Notes: generated by a model from the sequence alone, not told the origin. Counted from the stretch's first letter, positions 17,874 to 27,626 are shown. The stretch is 39,802 bases of DNA from an uncultured Pseudomonadota bacterium (GCA_902826775.1 CADEHE010000022.1:1-39802), one strand, 5' to 3'. Numbers and translations are program-made.

Positions 17874-18296
17874 ATGCGTTCAAGAATGGCCTGCGTGTTT
17901 TGCGACAGCAGCGGCGGCGCGCTGATATGGCAGGATGCGCTGTGCCGCGTCGTGCACCCTCGCGAGCCGGACTATCCCGCGCTTTGCCGAGTTATCTGGA
18001 ATCAACATGTGTGCGAGATGACGGATCTGAGCGCACCGGAGCGCGAGCGCTTCATGCGCGTGGTATTTGCTGTGGAGCAAGCGTTGCGCGACATGTTGCA
18101 ACCCGACAAGATCAATATCGCAAGCCTTGGCAACGCGGTGCCGCACTTGCACTGGCACGTCATTCCCCGTTTTCGCGACGACCGGCATTTCCCGGGTGCA
18201 ATCTGGGCGCCGCCGATGCGCGTACCCGCCGTGCGAGCGCTCCCATCAGCATTCGCCACATTGCTCCAGGAGCACCTGCGAACGGCACGCCCTTAA
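17874..18296 (+). CDS. HIT-family nucleotide-binding protein
   Basis: This protein of about 140 residues belongs to the histidine-triad superfamily. The catalytic motif is HLHWHVIPRF (HxHxH form) in the C-terminal half, preceded by INIASLGNAVPHLHWH. An N-terminal CVFCDSSGG resembles the zinc-binding CxxC of some HIT hydrolases. Members cleave nucleoside phosphoramidates or dinucleotides; the substrate here is unknown. The frame extends to a TTG at 17856. ATG 17874 is preferred because GGGG precedes it, though ATG 17886 is also possible. A single gene divergent from mgtE. Confidence 0.88.
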   Translation: MRSRMACVFCDSSGGALIWQDALCRVVHPREPDYPALCRVIWNQHVCEMTDLSAPERERFMRVVFAVEQALRDMLQPDKINIASLGNAVPHLHWHVIPRFRDDRHFPGAIWAPPMRVPAVRALPSAFATLLQEHLRTARP

Positions 18297-18447
18297 GTCT
18301 ATACTCTACACCCTATATCAGTATTAGTAAGCTACAAAGCTAATCATGTAGCTATACTAGCCGTAGAATCGACCAAGAACAGGCTACGGCAAGGCACGAT
18401 TTCGCATCTAGATAGGGGCGCAAGCGAGGCGGCGCGGCTTGGGCGAG
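18297..18447. other. AT-rich intergenic region
   Basis: About 150 bp between the HIT gene and the convergent PAS-GGDEF-EAL gene. It contains a small inverted repeat (agctac/gtagct) but no clear terminator or gene. Confidence 0.4.
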
Positions 18448-21297
18448 CTAGCTCGGATGCGTCGCTTCGGCGTAGACGTAGCGCTGCGCGAATTGCTCCA
18501 CCGGCATGGGTCTAGCGAAGAAGTAGCCCTGCATCTGATCAAAACCCAGCTCGCGCAGCAAATCCACTTGGTATGCCTCTTCGATGCCTTCGGCCACCAC
18601 GCGCAGATCGAGCGCGCGCGCCAACTGGATGACGGCGGCAAGCACCGCGAAATCCTTCTCCTCGCGCTGCAAATTCCGCACGAACGCTCGGTCTACTTTG
18701 ATCGTATCGATCGGCAGATGGCGCAGCACGTGCAAACTTGAATAGCCGGTGCCGAAATCGTCCATCGCCACTTGGATACCCAGATTGCGCGCAGCGCGCA
18801 GTGTGCTCACCACGGCATCGAGGCTTTGCACCAACAGACTTTCCGTCACTTCCAGCACCAAACACTCCGGCGGTAGCTGGTTGCGCCGTACTACATCTTC
18901 CAGGTACTCGACGAAATCCAAGCCTGTCGCGAGCTGCTGCACCGAAACGTTTACCGAAACTTTGATGCGCTGCCCGGTGTTGCGATACCAGTCGCGCAAA
19001 TGGCGCGCAACTTCATTGATGATCCAATCGCCCAGGGTGCTGATCAGGTTCGCCGCCTCCGCAGCGGGAATGAACCGGCCGGGCGGCAGCAAGCCGCGCT
19101 CCGGATGTTGCCACCGTATAAGCGCCTCCGCCCCGGCTAAGCTGCCGTCGCGCGCATCGAAAATCGGCTGCAAGTGCACGCGGAACTCGTTCTGTGTAAT
19201 GGCGCGGCGCAGCTCGATCTCGAAGCGGAAACGCTCATCGGTGCCCGGCCCCAGCTCGGCGGAATACATCGCGATCTGTCCGCCGCCGCGTTTCTTGGCT
19301 TGATACATGGCCGCATCAGCGCGGCGAATCAATTCCTCAGGCGTACGCGCATCGTCGGGAAACACGCTGATGCCCACGCTTGCGCCCACGCTAAAGCGCC
19401 CGCTGATTAGATGAAACTCCTCGGTCAACACTGCAATAATCCGAGCGCCAGTACGCTCCAATTCGCTGCGGGTCTCGACCGGCTCGATAATCGCGACGAA
19501 CTCGTCGCCGCCGATGCGGCACAGCGTGTCCTGACCGCGCAACACCTCCGTCAGCCGGCGCCCCGCTTGGCGCAGCAGCTCATCCCCGGACGCGTGGCCG
19601 AGCAGATCATTGATGCGCTTAAACTTGTCCAGATCGATAAACAGCACGCCGACTTGCGTGGCGGCTCGCTCGGCCTTGGCAAGCGAGTGCTGCAGACGGT
19701 CTTGCAGCAACGCCCGATTGGGCAATCCCGTCAGCGCATCATGGGTTGCGAGACGGCGCACTTGCTGCTCGGCGAGCTTTTGCTGCGTGATGTCCAAGCC
19801 GGTGCCGCGGTATCCGATCAGCTCGCCTTCAGCATCGCGCAGAGCAACCCCGCTGACTTGCAACCAGATGACCTCGCCGCGGCGTGTGGTTGAGCGATGC
19901 TCTAGGTTGCGGAAGCTGCCCTCGCTCGCGCGCGCGGCGAACCAGCCGGCGACCGTTGCAACTTCGTCCGCGGGAATCAAGTCGGTGGATTTCTTGCCCA
20001 GCAGTTCCTGCTTCGCATAACCCAGCACATCGGTCACGCGATCCGACAGATAAGTGTAGCGGCCCTCGGCATCAATCTCCCAGACGAATTCGCCCGCAGC
20101 CTCGGCGACGTCGCGAAAGCGTTCCTCGCTCTTGCGCAGCTCGTCCTCAATTTGGCGATAGCGGGAAACATCACGCACCACCGACTGAATCAGCACGCGT
20201 CCCTCGGAAGTGAACACCGTTCCGCGCATCTCCGCCACTAGGATGCTGCCGTCCGGGCGCACCAGCTTGCGTTCCTTGAACGGGTCGCTGTGCGCCCCGC
20301 CACGCATCAGGTGCTCGGCGCGCTGGCGCACGTCGTCCACATACGCGGGATGCATGAAATCGAGAATGCGCCGTCCCAAGAATTCCTGCGGCCCTGCCGC
20401 TTGCATCATCTGCACGAAAGTGTCGTTGACAAACTCCATTACACCGTTGTTGAGCACGATAATGCCGTCGGCAGCAACGTTTACCAGTGCTCGATAGCGC
20501 GCTTCGGCTTCGGCGATCGACAGTTCTGCTTGCTTTTCTTTGGTGACATCCGAGGCGGTGCCGCGATAGCCCAAGAACGCACCGTGCTGGTCGAACACAG
20601 GGTCGCCATGCACGCGGATGATGATCGGCCTTTCGCTAAACACCGCGGTGCGGTGCAGAATCAAGTCGCGAAACGGCTTGTGAGCTTCCAGCTCCGCCTT
20701 ATGCTGCGCCCAAGTAGTGCCGATCGGCTCACCGGGCGAATCCCAGCGGCGTTTGCCGACCAGCGAAGGAGCACCGCTAGGCAGGCCGTCATGACGTTGG
20801 CCTGCAAACATGGTGAAGCGATACTGTGCATCTTGTTCCCAATACCAGTCGGACGAAAGCGACAGCAGCCCGCGAAAACGCGCTTCGCTGTCGAGCAGCG
20901 CGCGATAGTCCGGGTCGTCATCCAGAGTGCGCTGCAAGACGCCTAGCAACACCAGCCCGCGCGCGGCATCGGTGCGCGAAAAGGTATGCTCGACTTTGAT
21001 CTGCTTGCCGTCCCCGCGCAGCAAATGCCAGGTGAACACCGCTGGCCCCAATGCGGCGGCGTCGCGCGCGGCCAAGTCGCGCAGACTCGCGCGAGCGCCC
21101 GCAACGTCTTCCGGGCGCACGAAATCCAAGTAACTGCGCCCTTGCAGATCATCATGCTGGCCGCCCAGGACGAGCCGCAAACCGATACTGGCCGCCAAGA
21201 CCGTTGCCGAAGCGTCAAGAACGACCAGGGCGTGTGTGCTTGAAGTTAGCAGCACGTCCAGATCGCGCGGCGCGAGCACGCCCGTCAGACTACTCAT
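18448..21297 (-). CDS. PAS x4-GGDEF-EAL c-di-GMP enzyme
   Basis: This 949-residue cytoplasmic protein has no membrane helices. Four PAS-like domains lie at about residues 16-125, 135-255, 265-385 and 390-505; three end in the usual GxxRDV/GTxxDVT linker. A GGDEF domain (about 516-685) has intact IGGDEF (596-600) and an RxxD I-site five residues before it. An EAL domain (about 700-945) has the EAL motif at 724-726, plus LEVTESL, MDDFGTGYSS and VVAEGIEE, so the phosphodiesterase residues look complete. It is a potentially bifunctional c-di-GMP synthase/hydrolase gated by cytosolic signals. The frame extends nine codons to a TTG, but ATG 21297 is the better start. Confidence 0.92.
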   Translation of the reverse strand: MSSLTGVLAPRDLDVLLTSSTHALVVLDASATVLAASIGLRLVLGGQHDDLQGRSYLDFVRPEDVAGARASLRDLAARDAAALGPAVFTWHLLRGDGKQIKVEHTFSRTDAARGLVLLGVLQRTLDDDPDYRALLDSEARFRGLLSLSSDWYWEQDAQYRFTMFAGQRHDGLPSGAPSLVGKRRWDSPGEPIGTTWAQHKAELEAHKPFRDLILHRTAVFSERPIIIRVHGDPVFDQHGAFLGYRGTASDVTKEKQAELSIAEAEARYRALVNVAADGIIVLNNGVMEFVNDTFVQMMQAAGPQEFLGRRILDFMHPAYVDDVRQRAEHLMRGGAHSDPFKERKLVRPDGSILVAEMRGTVFTSEGRVLIQSVVRDVSRYRQIEDELRKSEERFRDVAEAAGEFVWEIDAEGRYTYLSDRVTDVLGYAKQELLGKKSTDLIPADEVATVAGWFAARASEGSFRNLEHRSTTRRGEVIWLQVSGVALRDAEGELIGYRGTGLDITQQKLAEQQVRRLATHDALTGLPNRALLQDRLQHSLAKAERAATQVGVLFIDLDKFKRINDLLGHASGDELLRQAGRRLTEVLRGQDTLCRIGGDEFVAIIEPVETRSELERTGARIIAVLTEEFHLISGRFSVGASVGISVFPDDARTPEELIRRADAAMYQAKKRGGGQIAMYSAELGPGTDERFRFEIELRRAITQNEFRVHLQPIFDARDGSLAGAEALIRWQHPERGLLPPGRFIPAAEAANLISTLGDWIINEVARHLRDWYRNTGQRIKVSVNVSVQQLATGLDFVEYLEDVVRRNQLPPECLVLEVTESLLVQSLDAVVSTLRAARNLGIQVAMDDFGTGYSSLHVLRHLPIDTIKVDRAFVRNLQREEKDFAVLAAVIQLARALDLRVVAEGIEEAYQVDLLRELGFDQMQGYFFARPMPVEQFAQRYVYAEATHPS

Positions 21298-21519
21298 GGC
21301 TGATTGTTTGGCGCGGACCAGCAAGCCGGCTCAAGGGTCTTGGCCATCACTAGAGTACAGCTTAGAATGGGCCGACAGATGCGGCCTTGACGACGATTCA
21401 CAAGCCAGTATTTAGGCACGAAGTATGCGCATTCGGCAACATTTGTCTAGTTTTCTGCCTGGCTGTGATGCCCGCTGACGCACGTGCAGTGCAACTGCAT
21501 TTGCACAGTCCCGTTACGC

Positions 21520-23601
21520 TCAAGCACGCTGTAACAGCGCATCCACCACCACTGCACCTTCGCCTGCCGTGCCCATGATCACGGGATTGAGATCGATGGA
21601 TTGCACGCTTTCCTGCAAACCTGACATGAGCGCGCCGAGTCGCACAGCCATCCGGCTTACCGCTGCGACATCGAGCGGCGCCTCGCCGCGCACCCCGCGC
21701 AACAGCGGGGCAATGCGCAAACGTTGCATTGCCGCCGCCACCTCTGCCTCGTCAAAAGGCGGAAGCAGCAGCACATTGTCCGGCAGCGCTTCGATGTACT
21801 TGCCGCCATCGCTGATCATCACCACCGGCCCGAACACCGGATCCACTTTCGCACCAAGCGCTAACTCACGCCGGCCACCCACCATGCGCGCCACCAACAC
21901 GCCTTCTGCTTTCGCGCCGGCCGAGCGCATGCCTGCAACGCACGCGCGATAGGCTTCGCGCAGCTTGGTTTCCGTATCGCAGCGCAAGAACACCAGCCCG
22001 TATTCGCTCTTGTGGGGCAAGTCCGGCGAACAAGCTTTGACTGCCACGGCGGCGCCGATGCGCTGCCAAGCAGCGACCGCCACGGCTTCCGAACCGCACA
22101 ATTCGTGTTCAACCACGCAAATCCCGGCTTGCGCGAGCACCGCCAAACTCTGCGCCTCGCTCAAAAAAGGCGCGTTTCCCGCCGGTACCGTTACCCCGGT
22201 TGGAGCAAAGACCACGCTGCCGCCTGCCGCAACGAGCGCGCGATGCGCCGCGCACTGATGCAGCGCACCGAGTGCATCGCTTTCCGTTTCGAACACCGGA
22301 ATGCCGCGCGCACGAAACGGCGCGCGCACGCTTGCCTGTGTGGCGCTCAACACCACTGGCTTGCCCGTGCTTTGAACAAACGCTGCGGCATCGTTGGCAA
22401 AGCGCTGCAAATCATAGCCTTCACCGGCAACGGGAATCGCGAGATAGATGACATCGACCTCTGCGTCTTGCGCCAAAATCGGCAGCACTTTGCCGAACAA
22501 GCCGCTGTCAGTCAGCAACGCGGCGGTGACGTCGACCGGATTCGTGCTGGTCGCAAAACTCGGCAGCGCCGCCGCCAAGAGCGTGCGAGTTTGATCCGAC
22601 AAGCGCGATAGCGGTATGCCCAGTTGTTCGGCCAAATCCGCCGCCAGTACACACAAGGCACCGCTATTGGACAGCGCGACCATGCGCCCAAGCCCAGGGT
22701 CGGTGCCGTTCAAATACAGTTCGGCGGCATTAACCAGAGCGCGCGTATCGCCGGCGCGCCAAATCCCATGCTTGCGCAAAAAAGCATCCACGACGCGGTC
22801 TTCGTTTGCGATTGCCCCCGTATGTGAGCTGGCCGCGGCGGCACCACGGGCGCTGCGTCCGGATTTAAGCATCACGATCGGCACTTTGCGCCGGTGCGCG
22901 AGCTGTGCCGCGGCGGCAAGGTTAGCGGCGTCCTTGATCGTCTCCGCATACACGAGAATCAAGCGAACGCCCTCGTCTTGAGCGACCTCTCGCACCAACT
23001 CGCACACATTCACATCGGCGTCGTTACCGCTGGCCAAAACATACCGCACCCCGATGCCACGCTCGCGCAACATGCAGTACGGCACGACGCTGGCCGCACC
23101 GCTTTGGCTGACGATCGCAACCGGGCCGTCGGCCGGCGGTACCTCGATGAACATCGTGCTGAAGCTGGTGATTGCACCGGTCGCGAAATTGGCTAACCCT
23201 TGCGTGTTCGGCCCGATCATGCGCATCCCCGCGGCGCGCGCCGCCGCCACCATTTCCGCTTCCACTTCCCGGCCCGCGGGGCCGGTTTCGCCGAAGCCGG
23301 ATGCAATGCACACAGCGATCTTCACACCACGTTGCGCGCAGGCTTTCACGGCCGCAACGGCGTCAGCCCCAGCCACGCAAATCACCGCTAGCTCAGGAGC
23401 GCGCGGAAGCGCATCGAGGCTCGCGTAGCAGGCGTACCCTTGCACCTCGCTGCGATTGGGGTTGATCGGGTAAACGTCGCCAGCGTAGCCGAAGCTCTTT
23501 AGAAAGTGTATGGGCCGTCCACCGATCTTGTTCCGATTGTCGGAAGCGCCGATGACAGCAATAGAAGTTGGGTTAATGGCAGCATTCAAACTAGTCGGCA
23601 T
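21520..23601 (-). CDS. ADP-forming acyl-CoA synthetase (acetate-CoA ligase type)
   Basis: This 693-residue single-chain enzyme has the NDP-forming acyl-CoA synthetase order. A CoA-binding domain (about residues 5-130, IAVIGASDNRNKIGGRP) is followed by a succinyl-CoA ligase-like domain (about 150-450). The phosphohistidine is expected in SSHTGAIANEDRV (around residue 260). A C-terminal ATP-grasp domain (about 475-690) contains KSEYGLVFLR and ELALGAKVDPVFGP. The family interconverts acyl-CoA + ADP + Pi with acid + CoA + ATP; relatives also act on aromatic or branched acids. Substrate unknown. It is alone on this strand, though an acyl-CoA dehydrogenase lies 1.8 kb away. Confidence 0.88.
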   Translation of the reverse strand: MPTSLNAAINPTSIAVIGASDNRNKIGGRPIHFLKSFGYAGDVYPINPNRSEVQGYACYASLDALPRAPELAVICVAGADAVAAVKACAQRGVKIAVCIASGFGETGPAGREVEAEMVAAARAAGMRMIGPNTQGLANFATGAITSFSTMFIEVPPADGPVAIVSQSGAASVVPYCMLRERGIGVRYVLASGNDADVNVCELVREVAQDEGVRLILVYAETIKDAANLAAAAQLAHRRKVPIVMLKSGRSARGAAAASSHTGAIANEDRVVDAFLRKHGIWRAGDTRALVNAAELYLNGTDPGLGRMVALSNSGALCVLAADLAEQLGIPLSRLSDQTRTLLAAALPSFATSTNPVDVTAALLTDSGLFGKVLPILAQDAEVDVIYLAIPVAGEGYDLQRFANDAAAFVQSTGKPVVLSATQASVRAPFRARGIPVFETESDALGALHQCAAHRALVAAGGSVVFAPTGVTVPAGNAPFLSEAQSLAVLAQAGICVVEHELCGSEAVAVAAWQRIGAAVAVKACSPDLPHKSEYGLVFLRCDTETKLREAYRACVAGMRSAGAKAEGVLVARMVGGRRELALGAKVDPVFGPVVMISDGGKYIEALPDNVLLLPPFDEAEVAAAMQRLRIAPLLRGVRGEAPLDVAAVSRMAVRLGALMSGLQESVQSIDLNPVIMGTAGEGAVVVDALLQRA

Positions 23602-23909
23602 GATCTCGAGGGTGTGGGTCGGCGCCGCTCATGATACCGGCTTCTGCAGCCCGCTCCGATGCCGCTCAGTCAGCGCAAGGCCGCCTGGTGCGATTTCGCA
23701 TCCGAATGTCCTAGGCGCGGCACAGTGAGTGCCGCCGGCAGTCACTGTGCCGCGCTGGTACATCAACGCGCGCGAACTAACCACCTGATTTACTTAAATT
23801 TACGAACCGGCCGTCAACGCGGCGCGGGATTTGCTTAGCGGCACTAACGCCGAGCGCGACCAAAACCATGCGCGCGGTAACGAGTAACCACCCGCCACTA
23901 ACAATAAAC
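23602..23909. other. Intergenic region between divergent genes
   Basis: No gene is supported. It contains the perfect 14-bp inverted repeat at 23715-23755 and presumably the promoters of the acyl-CoA synthetase (minus) and DUF4124 gene (plus); no strong promoter boxes are seen. Confidence 0.4.
23715..23755. repeat. Perfect 14-bp inverted repeat (stable hairpin)
   Basis: GCGCGGCACAGTGA (23715-23728) and TCACTGTGCCGCGC (23742-23755) are perfect complements with a 13-nt loop. There is no T tail. It lies between divergently transcribed genes, where no terminator is needed, so a repetitive palindrome or protein-binding site is more likely. Confidence 0.7.
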
Positions 23910-24623
23910 ATGCACATCAAATCTCTCTGGGCAGTTGTTCCTTTCTTGCTCTTGGTCACCAGTAACTCGACGGCACAAGTCGTCTATAAGACCGTCGGTC
24001 CCGACGGCCAAATCATCTATACCGACCGGCCGCCGGCGAACGGGAAAAATGTCAAAGTGCTCGGTACGCCCAAGGCAACCACGCCCAGTACCACGGCAAC
24101 GGCGGCAGAAAGCACCGCTCAGCCCGAATCCGCTCGCAAAGCCATGGGAAAACGCGCGATGCGCGACCAAACCCCGGCCTCCGATCAAGCTCTGCCAGCC
24201 GAGCGCGAACCGGCGCTCTCGCAGCACCGCCTGGATGCCGAGCTCGAGAACGCGGTCATCATCGCCATCGGATACAGCGACCTACTGCAACAGGCGGAAA
24301 TAATTTGCACGCGCACGCTGCCGACATCGTTTCAAAAGTACGAAGCGGCGAGCGTTCAGTGGCAGCAACGCAATGGCGTGCTCGTCGCTCGCGCACGCCA
24401 GGCGCTCGCCTCGGTCGCGGATTCCACACAGCAAAACACGCTGCAACGTGAAGTGAAGCGGCGCACGCAGCGCATGTTGGCGTCTGTTAACGCTGCACCC
24501 GCCGCCTCTAAGATCAAATGGTGTGACCGCTCCGTCGCCGAGATCCGCTCGGGCGTGATGGACCTGCACAACAAGCAGCACGTGGCCTTGCCCCTCATGC
24601 GCTATCGCGCCAAGACTTCTTAG
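23910..24623 (+). CDS. Exported DUF4124-domain protein
   Basis: This 237-residue protein has a signal peptide (MHIKSLWAVVPFLLLVTSNSTAQ). A DUF4124 module follows at once: VVYKTVGPDGQIIYTDRPP (about residues 24-42), a short beta-rich motif common on proteobacterial periplasmic proteins. The rest is low-complexity then helical and charged, without a known fold. The frame is open 14 codons further upstream, but ATG 23910 leaves a proper signal peptide. Function unknown. The next gene begins 30 bp after its stop, so the two may form an operon. Confidence 0.8.
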   Translation: MHIKSLWAVVPFLLLVTSNSTAQVVYKTVGPDGQIIYTDRPPANGKNVKVLGTPKATTPSTTATAAESTAQPESARKAMGKRAMRDQTPASDQALPAEREPALSQHRLDAELENAVIIAIGYSDLLQQAEIICTRTLPTSFQKYEAASVQWQQRNGVLVARARQALASVADSTQQNTLQREVKRRTQRMLASVNAAPAASKIKWCDRSVAEIRSGVMDLHNKQHVALPLMRYRAKTS

Positions 24624-24653
24624 ATGCTGCTTCGCGACTTTGGAGGAAACACA

Positions 24654-25298
24654 ATGAATTTGGTCAAGCACATCGCGTCGATGCTGTTGGGAGTGGCTCT
24701 GGCGGTGCTGCCACTGTCGGCTCCGGCGGAGGCGCCGCAAGAAAAGCAGTTCGGCAAGACGTTGGTCATCGAGCACGAGATTCCGCAGGAGATCATCGCG
24801 AAGTACGCCGCATTTAAGCCCTCTCAGCCGGAAAAAGGCGAGTCGGCGCTCGTTGCCAGCATGCTTGCGGATACCGTCGATTGGCGCGGCCCCGAGTTCA
24901 AGGCAAGCGCTTCTTCTAACCCTTACACCCTCGCTCTCAAGATCACGGGACGCGCCAAGGGCGACGGTAACGTTGCCATGCTTTGGCAAGCCGGCTGGAC
25001 CGATGAAGAGGGCGTCACCCGCAGCGGCGCGCTTCCAGGCCCCGGAAAACTCGATGCAAAAGCGGGCGAGCAGCTCACCCTGGCGGCCGCGGCGGGCCCG
25101 ATCACCTTCACGCAGGACCGCACCTTGTATCCATCGCTCGGCTTCGTTAGGTCTTCGAACTTCGAGTTCGAATCCGCGCGGCTGCAAGTTTGGTCGGGCG
25201 TGGCCAATCCCACCGCCGTGGAAAGTTTTTTATCTTTTCCAGCCGTGTTGGTCGGGCTGGCCTTCTTCGTCATTGTTTGGTGGTTCAAACGCAGCTAG
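24654..25298 (+). CDS. Unknown envelope protein with C-terminal membrane anchor
   Basis: This 214-residue protein is not assigned to a family. An N-terminal signal peptide (about residues 1-25, ending LSAPAEA) precedes a soluble domain of about 150 residues. A C-terminal hydrophobic helix (about 190-210, PAVLVGLAFFVIVWWF) ends in KRS. It would therefore sit in the periplasm, anchored in the inner membrane. The strong SD TTGGAGGA before ATG 24654 decides the start over an ATG ten codons upstream. It follows the DUF4124 gene closely and probably shares its transcript. Confidence 0.75.
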   Translation: MNLVKHIASMLLGVALAVLPLSAPAEAPQEKQFGKTLVIEHEIPQEIIAKYAAFKPSQPEKGESALVASMLADTVDWRGPEFKASASSNPYTLALKITGRAKGDGNVAMLWQAGWTDEEGVTRSGALPGPGKLDAKAGEQLTLAAAAGPITFTQDRTLYPSLGFVRSSNFEFESARLQVWSGVANPTAVESFLSFPAVLVGLAFFVIVWWFKRS

Positions 25299-25373
25299 AC
25301 ACTAGATGCGCTGGCTTGCGTCCGGCGCTGTAACCATCTCGCGCTGGGCATTCGGGGGCCGCTGGCCGCGCAA

Positions 25374-26522
25374 CTAACTCCGCCGCGCCATCTCGCGAGC
25401 AATGACGAGTTTTTGAATCTCCGAGGTGCCGTCGTAAATGCGCATGCCGCGCACGTCGCGGTAGAAGCGCATGACGGCCGAGTCGCCGAGAAAGCCCGAA
25501 GCGCCGTGAATCTGCAGCGCGCGGTCGGCCACGCGGCCGACCATTTCCGAGGCAAATAGCTTGCAGCAGGCCACTTCGAGCGTCACATCGAGGTTGTCGT
25601 CGCGCTTGCGCGCAGCATCCAGCGCCATGCTGCGGGCCGCGTAGCACTCGGCGCGGCTTTCCGCGAGCATGGCCTGGATCATTTGAAATTCGGCGATGGC
25701 TCTGCCGAACTGCTGGCGCTTGTGCGCGTAGGCGAGCGCCTCGCCGATCAAGCGCTCGGCAGCGCCGACGCATAAGGCCGCGACGTGCAAACGCGCCTTG
25801 TCGATGGTCTTCATGGCGGCTTTGAAGCCGTTGCCTTCGACGCCGCCGATCAAACTTGCCGCCGGCACGCGGCAATCTTCCAGCACCAGATCGCCGTAGC
25901 CCGCGCCGTACATGCCTAGCTTCTTGTCTGTGGAAATGATGCGTGCACCGGCGCGCGGCAAATCGAGCACGAACGCCGATACGCTTTGCGCGCCTTTGCT
26001 GTTGGGGTCGGTGCGCGCCAGCACGGTGATCACGTTCGCCTCCGCCGCGTTGGCGATGTAGCGCTTGACGCCATTCAGCACGTATTCATCGCCGGTGCGA
26101 ATCGCCGTGGTCTTGAGCGCGGAGGCGTCCGACCCGGCTTCGAGTTCGGTAATGGCAAAGGTGCCGATCAGTTCGCCAGAGGCAAGCTTGGGCAAATAAC
26201 GCTGGCGCTGCGCGTCGGTGCCGTCCAGCAGAATAAGCCGCGAGCCGCCGCCTTGATTGATGGCGAAATAGGAACGATACGCGGGCGACGCCTGCCCGAT
26301 TTCGAACATGGCCAGCACCTCCTCTTCCATGCTCAACCCGAGCCCGCCCCACTCTTTCGGGATCGACAAACCGAATAAGCCAAGCGCGCGCATGCCGGCG
26401 ACAATCTCGTCGGGTAGGGCGTCGTCTTCGTTGATTCTGGCTTCGTTGGGAATCAACTGCTCGCGCACGAAGGTGCGGCAGCGAGCCAAGAATGTTTCCA
26501 GGGAGGCGGCGTCTCTTATCAT
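25374..26522 (-). CDS. Acyl-CoA dehydrogenase family protein
   Basis: This 382-residue FAD enzyme has a full acyl-CoA dehydrogenase layout: an N-terminal helical domain, a middle beta domain with TFAITELEAGSDASALKT, and a C-terminal helical domain with KRQQFGRAIAEFQMIQ and LQIHGASGFLGDSAVMRFYRDVR. It oxidises acyl-CoA at C2-C3 and passes electrons to ETF. In the usual catalytic position (YEGT in many members) this protein has YDGTSEIQ, an Asp for Glu, as in some subfamilies, so chain specificity is uncertain. The frame extends to 26573. ATG 26522 is preferred because the extra part overlaps a possible promoter (TTGACA on the minus strand at 26568-26573). Confidence 0.88.
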   Translation of the reverse strand: MIRDAASLETFLARCRTFVREQLIPNEARINEDDALPDEIVAGMRALGLFGLSIPKEWGGLGLSMEEEVLAMFEIGQASPAYRSYFAINQGGGSRLILLDGTDAQRQRYLPKLASGELIGTFAITELEAGSDASALKTTAIRTGDEYVLNGVKRYIANAAEANVITVLARTDPNSKGAQSVSAFVLDLPRAGARIISTDKKLGMYGAGYGDLVLEDCRVPAASLIGGVEGNGFKAAMKTIDKARLHVAALCVGAAERLIGEALAYAHKRQQFGRAIAEFQMIQAMLAESRAECYAARSMALDAARKRDDNLDVTLEVACCKLFASEMVGRVADRALQIHGASGFLGDSAVMRFYRDVRGMRIYDGTSEIQKLVIAREMARRS

Positions 26523-26597
26523 GGGTACTATTAACCGTATAGTCTGTTTAATAAAGCCATATCTTAGTGTCAAATATATCCTGGCTAATGTATCTAC

Positions 26598-27626
26598 CTA
26601 ATCCAGCGCATGCACCTTAAGATTCTTTTCTAAAAACTCACCACGTTTGGCGAAGCGATTGGTCAAGTAAACCTCGCCGTTGGCGTCGATCAACATTGCC
26701 GCTTCGATGCCCATCTTGGCGGCGGCGGCACGCCAATCTTTGCTGCCAGCGATGAAAATCGGCTTGGATGCCACATCCGACAACACGCCCGCGCCTGCGC
26801 CGCGCGGAGCGATGACCGTAACAGACTGTATGCCCTGCACCGGCTGGCCGCTGCGCGGATCGATCAAATGGCAGTAGCGCTTGCCGCCGACCTCGAAGTA
26901 ACGCTGGTAATCGCCCGAGGTGCCGATCGCTTCGCCGTCGTATAACTCCAGCGTCAAAATGGCGCTCGGTTTGCGCGGATGCTGCACGCCGATTTTCCAC
27001 GGGCGGTTGCCGTGTTCGCCGAGCGCAATAATGTTGCCGCCGATGTTGACCAGCGCGTTCTTGACGCCTTCTTTGTGCAAAATCTCGGCCGCGCGATCGA
27101 GGGCGTATCCTTTCGCGTAGCCGCCCAGATCGATCTGCACATCGCGGTTCTTGCTGCCGACCGTGTCGCCCTCGAAACTCAAATCGCTCATGCGCGGCTG
27201 CGCCTTGACCAGGGCATCGACCAGTTTCGTATCCGGCAACGCGGGTTTGTACTCGTCGCTATGAAAACCCCACAGCGCGATCAGTTTGCCGATTGCGGGA
27301 TTGAACAGATCATCTGCTTGCGCCGCTTGTTTAGCGGCATCGCGCAGCATGCCGGCCAGTTCAGCGGAAACCTTGAGCGCTTCACCCTTAGCGAGCGCGG
27401 CGTTCAAATTGGTCAGCTCGCTCGGCTGCCAGGCATGCAACACCTTGTGCAACCGATCAAACTCACGTAGCACTTTGCCGATGGCTGCGCTGGCGTGCTG
27501 CTCGTCCTCGCCCCAGACTTTGACTTGCACCAATGTGCCAAAGACAAAACTTTCCTGCTCGACGATGGGCGGTTTGCTGCAGGCGCTGAGCAGCAGCGCT
27601 AAGGCGAAGAAGAGAATTCGAATCAC
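26598..27626 (-). CDS. apbE: FAD:protein FMN transferase ApbE, lipoprotein
   Basis: This protein of about 342 residues attaches FMN covalently to Thr/Ser of target flavoproteins such as Nqr/Rnf subunits, using FAD and Mg2+. It is a lipoprotein (signal FFALALLLSAC, lipobox LSAC), so it acts in the periplasm. Family motifs are QESFVFGTLVQVKVWG near the start, IDLGGYAKGYALDRA (FAD pocket), NIGGNIIALG, GTSGDYQRYFEVGGKRYCHLIDPRSG and VLSDVASKPIFI. The exact start is uncertain. The frame begins at a TTG (27647), but GTG 27626 gives a compact signal peptide; neither has a clear SD. No obvious flavinylation target lies in the window. Confidence 0.92.
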   Translation of the reverse strand: MIRILFFALALLLSACSKPPIVEQESFVFGTLVQVKVWGEDEQHASAAIGKVLREFDRLHKVLHAWQPSELTNLNAALAKGEALKVSAELAGMLRDAAKQAAQADDLFNPAIGKLIALWGFHSDEYKPALPDTKLVDALVKAQPRMSDLSFEGDTVGSKNRDVQIDLGGYAKGYALDRAAEILHKEGVKNALVNIGGNIIALGEHGNRPWKIGVQHPRKPSAILTLELYDGEAIGTSGDYQRYFEVGGKRYCHLIDPRSGQPVQGIQSVTVIAPRGAGAGVLSDVASKPIFIAGSKDWRAAAAKMGIEAAMLIDANGEVYLTNRFAKRGEFLEKNLKVHALD

